Assembly: GCF_933208505.1 (NCBI RefSeq)
Contig: NZ_CAKOEU010000004.1
Length of the DNA stretch: 64,000 nucleotides
Direction: 5' to 3' (one strand)
Source of the DNA: Convivina praedatoris
GTDB lineage: Bacteria; Bacillota; Bacilli; Lactobacillales; Lactobacillaceae
The position numbers and the translations under genes are program-made. The notes beneath the pieces are model-generated. The model saw only the letters and a list, made by a program, of their open reading frames with translations. It had not been told where the DNA came from and searched no databases. This document shows, in pieces, positions 1 through 7,316 of this stretch. The stretch's first letter is position 1, and each line of letters starts with the position of its first letter.

Positions 1-1
1 T

Positions 2-193
2 AACCAAATTATTGATCAAGCCCAGGATGCTCAGCAAATTGCTAACGGAAAAAATATGGGCCTGTTTAAAATCAAGCATCAGGCGTCATTATTGACCAAT
101 TTTAGTCAACCAGATAGCTTTGGTTTACCAAAGCCATTTAGTCTGGAACAGTGGCGGGCTGATTTGAAGGGCTTCTTTGAAAAAGAAAATTGA
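2..193 (+). CDS. C-terminal fragment of an unrecognised protein
   Basis: The open frame enters from the left edge and stops at TGA 191-193. It gives about 63 residues rich in Gln, Asp, Lys and Phe with no membrane segment and no motif I recognise. The tail contains KPFSLEQW and ends in a charged FFEKEN. The gene lies upstream of a microprotein and a membrane glycosyltransferase in the same direction. Any link to polysaccharide synthesis is only positional, because a promoter-like sequence separates them. The start lies outside the window. Confidence 0.6.
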   Translation, partial: NQIIDQAQDAQQIANGKNMGLFKIKHQASLLTNFSQPDSFGLPKPFSLEQWRADLKGFFEKEN

Positions 194-262
194 TATAGTT
201 GTAATTTGTTGTCAATTATTTTTGCTAAATGCTGTTTTTAAAGCTATGATAGGACTTTTATG

Positions 263-271
263 TGATATAAT
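263..271 (+). promoter_or_regulatory. Extended -10 promoter for the LPQTG microprotein and glycosyltransferase
   Basis: TG at 263-264 is followed one base later by a perfect TATAAT at 266-271. No good -35 hexamer sits 17 bp upstream, which is tolerable for an extended -10 promoter. It lies 30 bp before the microprotein ATG. Confidence 0.5.
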
Positions 272-301
272 TTATTTAAAAGAGAAAGTTGGGTAGCTAT
301 T

Positions 302-478
302 ATGTATCAAAAAGCATCGGCCGTGGTAGTTTCAGGTGCAGTTGGGGTCGCGTTATTACCACAAACGGGTATACGCGTTAATTCCAATTGGCAGGTTGGT
401 CTTTCTATCATTATTGGATTGGCCTTTGTCGGGGCGCTTTTATCTAGTTTGTACCTCTTTTATAAAAAGAATGTCTAA
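302..478 (+). CDS. 58-residue membrane microprotein with an LPQTG sortase-like motif
   Basis: This small frame starts at ATG 302 and stops at TAA 476-478. Residues 5-18 are a short hydrophobic stretch. LPQTG follows at 19-23, then a polar linker, a hydrophobic span at about 33-53 and a basic KK at 55-56. LPxTG, hydrophobic segment and basic tail form the classic cell-wall sorting signal, but here it makes up nearly the whole protein. The stop overlaps the ATG of the glycosyltransferase by 8 nt, which suggests translational coupling. The ribosome site is modest (GAGAAAG about 14 bases upstream). Coding status rests on the motif layout, promoter and overlap; function is unknown. It could instead be a small regulatory subunit of the glycosyltransferase. 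Confidence 0.6.
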   Translation: MYQKASAVVVSGAVGVALLPQTGIRVNSNWQVGLSIIIGLAFVGALLSSLYLFYKKNV

Positions 479-1697
479 TTGGCTGGTTATTAGTGTTATT
501 CTACTGGGTCTTTATGCTGCCCTTAGAATTTTACTTGGCATTTTTTTTGCTAATATATATGAGTTAAAAACGCTAAAATTGAAAAAGGGAACTGCCAAGC
601 CAGCATACTATCATTCTTTTAGTATTTTGATTCCCGCCTACAATGAAGGAAAAAGTATTCGAGACAGCGTTTTATCAGCTTTGAACTTAGATTATGATAA
701 TTTTGAAGTAATTGTGATTAATGATGGATCCCATGATGATACGTTGAATAGATTGCGGACTGTCCAATTAGAATATCCAAATTTAGTGATTGCCGATCAG
801 ACTAATGGTGGCAAGTCGGTTGCCTTAAATAATGCTTTGATTAATTATGCTCAGTATGAATTAATTATGGTTTTAGATGCTGACTCAATCCTATCAGCGG
901 ACGCATTAACCAGGATGAATCGCTATTTTCAAGATCGGCGGGTTTTGGCAGCAGCAGCTAATGTACGGATTAAAGAGGCTCCCCATTTTATTGAATATGT
1001 CCAACGGGTTGAGTATTTTGTTAGTTATTATTTAAAAAATTCCGAAATACCATTGAATATAGAATATATCATTGGGGGCATTGGTTCCTGTTTTCGACGC
1101 GATTGCTTACTGAAAGCTGGCGGATATGACAGTGATACCGTGACCGAGGACATTGATTTGACCATGAAGTTACTGGCTTATTATGGCAATACCACATATA
1201 AATTTGTCTATGCTAATGATGTAATTGCCTACACACCAGCCGTTCACACTTTTCATGAACTATTAAATCAACGTCTGCGTTGGAAATACGGTCGCTTCAA
1301 GGCCCTCATTAAATATCGGGCTATGATTTTTAATCTTAACCCCAAATATAGTTTGTCGTTATCCTTTTGGAAATTACCTAAGATTTGGTTGGAAGAATTT
1401 TTAATGTTCCTAGAACCAGGATTTATTTGTTTAGCCTTATTTTGTTTGGTACAGTATGGTGATTTTTCAACCTATATTTCCTTGGTACTACTTTATGGTG
1501 CCTATGCCTCTTTTGCAGTACTAAATGCTGAAAAATTAACTTTAAAGGAGAGGATGATTTTCTTTTTGACCGCCCCCATGGCCTTTTTATTCTTGGAAGT
1601 CATTTCCTTGGTTGATTATCTGTCCTTGATTCGTTGCTTGCTCCATCAAGATGAGATTTTCAAACAAGAAAGTTCCTGGGAACATGTGGAACGTTAA
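471..1697 (+). CDS. Membrane-bound GT2 processive glycosyltransferase (PgaC/IcaA-like)
   Basis: A 408-residue family 2 glycosyltransferase of the cellulose/chitin/poly-GlcNAc synthase type, acting at the cytoplasmic membrane. One N-terminal membrane helix (about residues 4-26) precedes the catalytic domain, which carries NDGS, DADS, TED and QRLRW, the D,D,D,QxxRW signature of processive enzymes. About three membrane helices follow near the C-terminus. An in-frame GTG at 336 would add 45 residues that only shadow the microprotein frame, so I place the start at ATG 471, giving the usual length of about 410. Poly-N-acetylglucosamine is the likeliest product by family, but no deacetylase or PgaD partner is visible, so the substrate is open. 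Confidence 0.8.
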   Translation: MSNWLVISVILLGLYAALRILLGIFFANIYELKTLKLKKGTAKPAYYHSFSILIPAYNEGKSIRDSVLSALNLDYDNFEVIVINDGSHDDTLNRLRTVQLEYPNLVIADQTNGGKSVALNNALINYAQYELIMVLDADSILSADALTRMNRYFQDRRVLAAAANVRIKEAPHFIEYVQRVEYFVSYYLKNSEIPLNIEYIIGGIGSCFRRDCLLKAGGYDSDTVTEDIDLTMKLLAYYGNTTYKFVYANDVIAYTPAVHTFHELLNQRLRWKYGRFKALIKYRAMIFNLNPKYSLSLSFWKLPKIWLEEFLMFLEPGFICLALFCLVQYGDFSTYISLVLLYGAYASFAVLNAEKLTLKERMIFFLTAPMAFLFLEVISLVDYLSLIRCLLHQDEIFKQESSWEHVER

Positions 1698-1702
1698 TCA
1701 TA

Positions 1703-1741
1703 AAAAAACGCTGAGTGGTCAATTGACAACTCGGCGTTTTT
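1703..1741. terminator. Bidirectional terminator between the glycosyltransferase and MFS genes
   Basis: The arms AAAAACGCTGAGT and ACTCGGCGTTTTT flank a short loop, with A/T runs on both outer sides. It serves both convergent genes. Confidence 0.8.
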
Positions 1742-2951
1742 ATTTGGCTGTTTGGCGGCGGGTATTCCAAGAAAAGAGCAAGGCGTTGATAATCATGATG
1801 CCAGCACTCACTAAGAAAATTGCTCGATAATCATATAGATTAGCAATCACAGCACCCAACATGGGACCGGCTACACTGCCGATGGCTTGAAAACTTTGAT
1901 TATAACTAAAAATTCGGCTAATCATATTTTGAGGTGAGTTTTTGGAAAGAAGGGTTTGAATAGCTGGTAATAAGGTGGCATCACTAATCCCCACGATAAA
2001 TCGCAGTACGATTAAGATCGTTACACTGGTGACAAAAGCCGTTGGAATAAAGGCCAAAACAGCAATAACAAAGCCAATTTGAATTAAAAATCGGGTACCA
2101 ATTCGGTCTCCTAAACGGCCAAAACTAGGTGCAGCGATGATAGTTGCCAATCCGGGAGCGGCCGCTACTACCCCGGCTAGAAAGGTGACATTATGACTGT
2201 TGTGAACCAATTCACGGACGAACAATGAGACAATTGGATTAATGGACATATTTACAGCCTGAACCAACATGGTGGTAATAAATAGAGAAATCAACAAATG
2301 CTTATGCGGCAAGGTCCCCCAGGTAATTTTCTCGAGGGGCTTTTGTTGGTCGACTTGGGTAGGGCGCTGATTTTCCTGAACTAAAAATAAAATTAAAAAG
2401 AAAACCAAGAACATGATGAAACCAGTGATGTGAAAGGTTAGTTGATAAGAAAAAGCACTGGCGAGTGCACCGCCAACAATTGGTCCCAGTAGGGTACCAG
2501 CCGTAAAACCAGTGACCACAATGCCTAAGGAACGGCCCACCTGTGACTTGGGTGTTTGGGTGGCAATTAAGGCGTTGGCATTGGAAACAAAGCCACCTAA
2601 AGCACCTTGAATCGCTCGTAGAATGATAAGTTGCCAAACATTAGTTGTAAATCCCATTAGGAAGAAAATTAAGCCCATGCCAGCAGCAGCGCGTAGCATC
2701 ATTAGTTTACGGCCTTTTTGGTCAGCTAGTTTCCCCCATAAGGGCGAAACTATGGCTGTGACTAAGAAAGTTACCGCAAATGCCATACCAGAATAAAGTG
2801 TTAATTCGTTTTTAGAAAAGTTACCTAGGGTGTCAACATATAATGATAAAAAAGGGATGATTTCACTTAGGCCAATTCCAGTCATGAAGACACCAAACCA
2901 AACAACGATTACATTACGTTCCCAAATCTCCTTTTTACTTAACCAATTCAT
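1740..2951 (-). CDS. MFS drug-efflux transporter (DHA1, MdtG/PmrA-like)
   Basis: A 403-residue major facilitator protein with about 12 membrane helices. Loop 2-3 has the MFS motif (WGKLADQKGRK, residues about 72-82) and a second copy occurs in the C half (FGRLGDRIG). Helix 5 carries a G-rich GxxxGPxxGG motif (LLGPIVGGALA) typical of drug/H+ antiporters. It is transcribed alone on the minus strand, with GAAAGG about 8 bases upstream of ATG. The likely role is proton-driven multidrug export; substrates cannot be read from sequence. It is divergent from rel, so the two share a 205-bp promoter region. Confidence 0.8.
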   Translation of the reverse strand: MNWLSKKEIWERNVIVVWFGVFMTGIGLSEIIPFLSLYVDTLGNFSKNELTLYSGMAFAVTFLVTAIVSPLWGKLADQKGRKLMMLRAAAGMGLIFFLMGFTTNVWQLIILRAIQGALGGFVSNANALIATQTPKSQVGRSLGIVVTGFTAGTLLGPIVGGALASAFSYQLTFHITGFIMFLVFFLILFLVQENQRPTQVDQQKPLEKITWGTLPHKHLLISLFITTMLVQAVNMSINPIVSLFVRELVHNSHNVTFLAGVVAAAPGLATIIAAPSFGRLGDRIGTRFLIQIGFVIAVLAFIPTAFVTSVTILIVLRFIVGISDATLLPAIQTLLSKNSPQNMISRIFSYNQSFQAIGSVAGPMLGAVIANLYDYRAIFLVSAGIMIINALLFSWNTRRQTAK

Positions 2952-3040
2952 CTCATATGTACCTTTCTAATCTGTTTTTAGACTCAAATATCTATTCTAA
3001 ACCGATTTCATAAATTATGCACTGTATAGCTAGAGTTCAC

Positions 3041-3069
3041 TTGTGAAAAAGGGGTATTTTTAATATAAT
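3041..3069 (+). promoter_or_regulatory. Sigma-A promoter for rel
   Basis: TTGTGA at 3041-3046, a 17-bp spacer and a perfect TATAAT at 3064-3069. It lies about 87 bp before the rel ATG. Confidence 0.75.
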
Positions 3070-3156
3070 AGCAATGATATTAATTCGCTTTTGGTGGCCC
3101 ATTTGGGAGAATGATTACCACATTGACTAGCAGGAAGCGGAATTTAAGGGGCACTT

Positions 3157-5394
3157 ATGACAAAGTATCGAGACTATACCGCTAGTGATGTAATGGAGAT
3201 GGTGGCATCTTATATGTCACCAGCCGACACCCAAGAAGTTAACCAGGCCTACCAGTGGGCAGCTCAGTTACATCAAGAACAACGGCGTAATTCCGGCGAA
3301 CCGTATATTGTACATCCCATTCAAGTAGCCGGCATTTTGGCTGAACTACGAATGGATACAGCTACGGTAGCGGCCGGCTATTTACATGATGTAGTTGAAG
3401 ATACTCCTGCAACTCTGGCGGATGTAGCCGATAAATTTGACCCAGCAGTGGCACAAATTGTCGATGGTGTCACTAAAATCAGTCAAATTAAATACCAAAA
3501 TTCCCAAGAACGGCTGGCTGAAAATCATCGTAAGCTTCTTTTGGCGATGTCTAAAGATATCCGGGTTATTATTGTTAAATTGGCCGATCGGTTGCATAAT
3601 ATGCGCACTTTGGATGCTTTGCGGCCGGATAAACAAAAGCGGATTGCTCGTGAAACCCTTGATATTTATGCTCCTTTGGCTGATCGTTTGGGAATTAGTA
3701 CAATCAAATGGGAGCTAGAGGATCTTTCGCTAAGTTATTTGAATCCTGATGACTATCATCATATTGCCTCCTTGATGGATATGAAACGTGATGAACGATT
3801 GGCTTATATTCAGACTGCTGTTGATGAAATCAATGCAGCCATTGATAGTTTGGGTTTGAAAAACGTTGATGTGTATGGTCGGCCAAAACACATTTATTCG
3901 ATTTATCGTAAATTAGTTGACAAACATAAGGAATTCGGTGAGATTTATGACTTATCGGCTATCCGAGTCTTAACGGACACAATCCCGGATACTTATGCTG
4001 TTTTGGGGACCATTCATTCCCGTTGGACACCCATCCCAGGAAGATTTAAAGATTATATTGCGTTGCCAAAGGCTAATGGTTATCAAAGTCTACATACGAC
4101 GGTGATTGGTCCAGGTGGGCGACCTATGGAGGTCCAAATTCGGACGCATAAAATGCACGAAGTTGCTGAATTTGGAGTGGCTGCGCATTGGGCTTACAAA
4201 CAAAATCATGGTTCGGATAAGCAAGCTCAAGTTAGCGATAAAAATCAGCAAGCCCTCAATATGATTCAGGGAATTTTGGAATTACAAGAAAGCGCTCAGG
4301 ATGCTCAAGACTTTATGGCTGGTGTTCAGGGTGACCTTTTTGGCGATCGAGTGTATGCCTTTTCTCCTAAAGGGGATGTCTATGAACTAGCCCAGGGTGC
4401 TGGTCCACTTGATATGGCCTTTTCGATTCATTCAAATGTCGGCTTAAAGACGACTGGGGCAAAAGTAAATGGTCGAATTGTGCCTTTGGATTACAAGATT
4501 AAAACCGGTGATATTGTCGAAATTATTACTAGTCCTAATGCTAAACCAAGTCGAGATTGGCTTGATTTGGTATCAACTCGACGGGCCCGTAATAAAATTA
4601 AGCAGTATTTCAAGCAACTTAATCGACAAGATAACATTGTAGCTGGTCGGGAAGTAATTAGTCAGGAATTAACGCAGGAACATTTTAATAGTGCTGATTT
4701 CTTAGATGAAAACCAATTAAAACAAGCCGCTTTAGACTTACATTTTTCTAGTGCCGATGACATGTTAGCCGCTGTTGGTTATGGAGACATGGCTGGACAG
4801 GGCGTTGTTAAAAAGTTAACTGAAAGTGCGCGTCAGCAACAGGCTGATCAAGCTGCCCAAGAATTACAACGTGAAATTTTAGAAGAAGGGCACGCCATTA
4901 CGGCTGATCAAACTGGTTTTTCTCATAAAGAAGCCAATAAGGCCAATGATATTGTGATTGCTGGTGTTGATAACCTCTTAATCCGTTTAGGACGTTGTTG
5001 TACGCCTGTTCCAGGGGACGCTGTGCAGGGTTATATTACCAAAGGACGGGGGGTTTCTGTGCACCGACTAGACTGTCCCAATATTCGTCAGGCACAGGGT
5101 CAAGGACAGAGGTTAGTGGATGTACAGTGGGAAGACTCCAATGGACAAAAAGCTAATTATGCTGCAGATTTGACGGTTCATGCCGAAAATAATGGCGGTG
5201 TGTTAAATGACGTTATTCGGGTTTTAAATAGTCGTACACGGTATGTCAATAGCATTAATGGACATGTAACAAAAAGTGGTATGATGCAGATTTCCTTATC
5301 GATTGGGGTCCGCAATGTTGAACAATTACATGGTATTATGGACAATTTACATAATTTACCAGCCGTTAGTACCGTTGAGAGAACCTTTCACTAG
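3157..5394 (+). CDS. rel: Bifunctional (p)ppGpp synthetase/hydrolase Rel
   Basis: 745 residues, normal for the long Rel/RelA/SpoT family of Firmicutes, which makes and degrades (p)ppGpp in the stringent response. In order: the HD hydrolase domain with LHDVVEDT (His77-Asp78); the synthetase domain with YDLSAIRVL and GYQSLHTTVIG; a TGS domain from about residue 395; a zinc-finger/conserved-Cys region with RCCTPVPGD near 613; and a C-terminal ACT domain. An intact HD motif argues for hydrolase activity as well as synthesis. The start has AAGGGG 7 bases upstream. It is followed 21 bp later by a small membrane protein gene and then dtd. The rel-dtd neighbourhood is common in Firmicutes, but the gene between them is not. 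Confidence 0.96.
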   Translation: MTKYRDYTASDVMEMVASYMSPADTQEVNQAYQWAAQLHQEQRRNSGEPYIVHPIQVAGILAELRMDTATVAAGYLHDVVEDTPATLADVADKFDPAVAQIVDGVTKISQIKYQNSQERLAENHRKLLLAMSKDIRVIIVKLADRLHNMRTLDALRPDKQKRIARETLDIYAPLADRLGISTIKWELEDLSLSYLNPDDYHHIASLMDMKRDERLAYIQTAVDEINAAIDSLGLKNVDVYGRPKHIYSIYRKLVDKHKEFGEIYDLSAIRVLTDTIPDTYAVLGTIHSRWTPIPGRFKDYIALPKANGYQSLHTTVIGPGGRPMEVQIRTHKMHEVAEFGVAAHWAYKQNHGSDKQAQVSDKNQQALNMIQGILELQESAQDAQDFMAGVQGDLFGDRVYAFSPKGDVYELAQGAGPLDMAFSIHSNVGLKTTGAKVNGRIVPLDYKIKTGDIVEIITSPNAKPSRDWLDLVSTRRARNKIKQYFKQLNRQDNIVAGREVISQELTQEHFNSADFLDENQLKQAALDLHFSSADDMLAAVGYGDMAGQGVVKKLTESARQQQADQAAQELQREILEEGHAITADQTGFSHKEANKANDIVIAGVDNLLIRLGRCCTPVPGDAVQGYITKGRGVSVHRLDCPNIRQAQGQGQRLVDVQWEDSNGQKANYAADLTVHAENNGGVLNDVIRVLNSRTRYVNSINGHVTKSGMMQISLSIGVRNVEQLHGIMDNLHNLPAVSTVERTFH

Positions 5395-5415
5395 AATGTA
5401 GAGGAGACCAGATTC

Positions 5416-5994
5416 TTGAAAGATTATTTAATGGCGATTGCGCCGATTCGGCAAAATGACCAGAATGGCACTTTAATCGTTGATCGTCAACAGCAAAAGT
5501 CCTACTTTACTCCCCAAGTTTTACCAGAACCTCAGGCTGAACGTTGGCTATTGTGGATGCTGATTATTAGTGGTGTCTTGGTTACCCCCTATTGGTTATT
5601 AAAGTATTTTGTCACTTTACCCCGTATCATTATCCATAATCCCGCCTTGTGGTGGTTAATCCTATTTTTAACCGCTGGGTTACCAATATTGGCTTGGATT
5701 TTTGGCCGTCAAAAGCAAGGCTATGATGCCAAACAATTGATACCATTAACCGTTGATGTAAGTGATTTGACCAAACAATTGCAAAAGTGGCCTTTTGAAC
5801 GGGCCTGGGTTCTCTTTGTCTTAACCTTGTTACCACCAACGGCTCTGATGTTTTTAGTTTTGTATATCATTAAAGCTGATGTGGTGGATGCCTTATTGAT
5901 CACGGTGCATGGTGCCTTGTTTATGCGCCGTTTGATTCCACATGCGATTAGTCGTATTCGGGTTTCAACTAAGCAAATTATTGAGTGGAGGTAA
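5416..5994 (+). CDS. Unrecognised membrane protein between rel and dtd
   Basis: 192 residues. A cytoplasmic-looking N-terminal tail of about 40 residues precedes hydrophobic segments at roughly 43-63, 76-96, 129-152 and possibly 155-172, with a polar loop at 97-128 and a basic C-terminus. I recognise no family. The start is TTG 5416, set by AGAGGAGA at 5400-5406; ATG 5431 is an alternative but lies far from that site. It is 21 bp after rel and 3 bp before dtd, so it is almost surely co-transcribed with both. Confidence 0.75.
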   Translation: MKDYLMAIAPIRQNDQNGTLIVDRQQQKSYFTPQVLPEPQAERWLLWMLIISGVLVTPYWLLKYFVTLPRIIIHNPALWWLILFLTAGLPILAWIFGRQKQGYDAKQLIPLTVDVSDLTKQLQKWPFERAWVLFVLTLLPPTALMFLVLYIIKADVVDALLITVHGALFMRRLIPHAISRIRVSTKQIIEWR

Positions 5995-5997
5995 GCC

Positions 5998-6444
5998 ATG
6001 CGGGTTATTTTACAGCGGGTCAGCCAAGCTTCAGTAAGGATTGATACTGAAATTATTGGTCAAATTGACGCTGGATTAATGTTGTTAGTTGGGGTTGGCC
6101 CTGATGATCAAAGGGAAGATATTGATTACTTAGTTCGTAAGATTACGCGGATGCGCATTTTTGCTGATGATCAGGGACGTTTAAACCGTAGCATCTTAGA
6201 TATTGAAGGAGCGATTCTATCAATTTCACAGTTTACTTTATATGCTGATACTAAAAAGGGTAATCGACCTAGTTTTACCCAAGCGGCTGCGCCTGATTTA
6301 GCTAATCAACGTTATCAAGAATTCAATCAGGCCTTAATGGCGACCGGATTAACTGTTGAAACCGGACAATTTGGCGCTGATATGCAAGTTAGCTTAGTAA
6401 ATGATGGACCCGTTACCATTAGTTTAGATAGTAAGGCACCATAA
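5998..6444 (+). CDS. dtd: D-aminoacyl-tRNA deacylase
   Basis: 148 residues, full length for Dtd, which hydrolyses D-amino acids (and glycine) mischarged on tRNA in the cytoplasm. Visible signatures are SQFTLYAD near residues 78-85 (the SQFTL catalytic motif) and NDGPVT near 137-142 (the Gly-cisPro motif that rejects L-amino acids). The start ATG 5998 has GGAGG 6 bases upstream. It is the last gene of the rel unit and is followed directly by a strong terminator. Confidence 0.96.
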   Translation: MRVILQRVSQASVRIDTEIIGQIDAGLMLLVGVGPDDQREDIDYLVRKITRMRIFADDQGRLNRSILDIEGAILSISQFTLYADTKKGNRPSFTQAAAPDLANQRYQEFNQALMATGLTVETGQFGADMQVSLVNDGPVTISLDSKAP

Positions 6445-6480
6445 AACATGCCAGAATCATATGATTCTGGCATGTTTTAT
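6443..6480. terminator. Bidirectional terminator between dtd and plsY
   Basis: A perfect inverted repeat with arms AAAACATGCCAGAATCAT and ATGATTCTGGCATGTTTT. The A and T runs at each side serve the convergent genes. Confidence 0.9.
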
Positions 6481-6484
6481 TTGA

Positions 6485-7099
6485 CTAATTTTTATGATGG
6501 CGGTAATAGTACCAGCCAAAAGGAATGGTACTTTCTTGCCCATGAATAATTCGATTTAGATTATTACGATGGCGGTAGAAAACAAAAGCAGTTAGTGCGA
6601 CCGCGACAATTGCTAAAATCGGATCGTGGTAGTAAAAGATGGACATGATGGTTGCAAAGGAAAATCCAATCATTGAGGCGACTGAAACCATCGACGATAA
6701 GGATAAAATCAATAAGAATACGCCCCAGACCATGAAAAAGAAAGTCGGATTGTAAGCTAGGAGGACACCAGCTGATGTCGCTACGGCTTTGCCTCCTTTA
6801 AAGCCAATCCAAATGGAAAAAGTATGGCCCAAAATGGCTGCTAAACCAACTAACATGGGATTAATCGAACTGTGAAAGAATAGGGGGAGGAGGCCAGCTA
6901 GGGTCCCCTTAAACATGTCTAGCAGCAAGACGATTGATCCTGGTACCGGTCCTAAAATTCGAAAAGCGTTAGTGGTACCGATGTTGCCCGAGCCTTCGTT
7001 ACGAATATCTTTATGATAAACGTACTTCCCTAACCAATAACCTGGTACTAATGAACCTAATAAATAGGCTAATACAAACATTAAAATAGTTTCGAACAT
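6485..7099 (-). CDS. plsY: Acyl-phosphate:glycerol-3-phosphate acyltransferase PlsY
   Basis: A 204-residue integral membrane enzyme that transfers an acyl group from acyl-phosphate to glycerol-3-phosphate, making lysophosphatidic acid for phospholipids. The family motifs are clear: GSGNIGTTN near residues 36-44 and GFKGGKAVATSAG near 97-109, within a five-to-seven-helix protein. The length is usual. The start has ATGAGGAT upstream on the reverse strand. plsY divergent from parE-parC is a common arrangement in lactic acid bacteria and streptococci. Confidence 0.95.
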   Translation of the reverse strand: MFETILMFVLAYLLGSLVPGYWLGKYVYHKDIRNEGSGNIGTTNAFRILGPVPGSIVLLLDMFKGTLAGLLPLFFHSSINPMLVGLAAILGHTFSIWIGFKGGKAVATSAGVLLAYNPTFFFMVWGVFLLILSLSSMVSVASMIGFSFATIMSIFYYHDPILAIVAVALTAFVFYRHRNNLNRIIHGQESTIPFGWYYYRHHKN

Positions 7100-7272
7100 G
7101 ATATCCTCATTTAATTAAAAGGTGATTTAATGAAAAATTAACAGCTACTATTTTACCATAGAGCAGCCGGTGGATGAGAGGATTTGATGGATTTTACTAT
7201 TGTCAGGATTTATCTTTTACTCTATGATGAGATAGATTGCCAATTTTAATGGTTGTTTTGGCACTGGAATTT

Positions 7273-7302
7273 TTGAAGAATAATTCAGTTGTATTAGATA
7301 AT
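7273..7302 (+). promoter_or_regulatory. Probable promoter for parE-parC
   Basis: TTGAAG at 7273-7278, an 18-bp spacer and GATAAT at 7297-7302, 15 bp before the GTG start. The RBS AGAGGAAA directly follows, so the leader is very short. Confidence 0.5.
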
Positions 7303-7316
7303 AGAGGAAATGTACT

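Noticed and set aside
336..470. Upstream GTG start adding 45 residues to the GT2 glycosyltransferase
   Set aside because: This part shadows the LPQTG frame, has no family similarity, and would make the protein longer than relatives.
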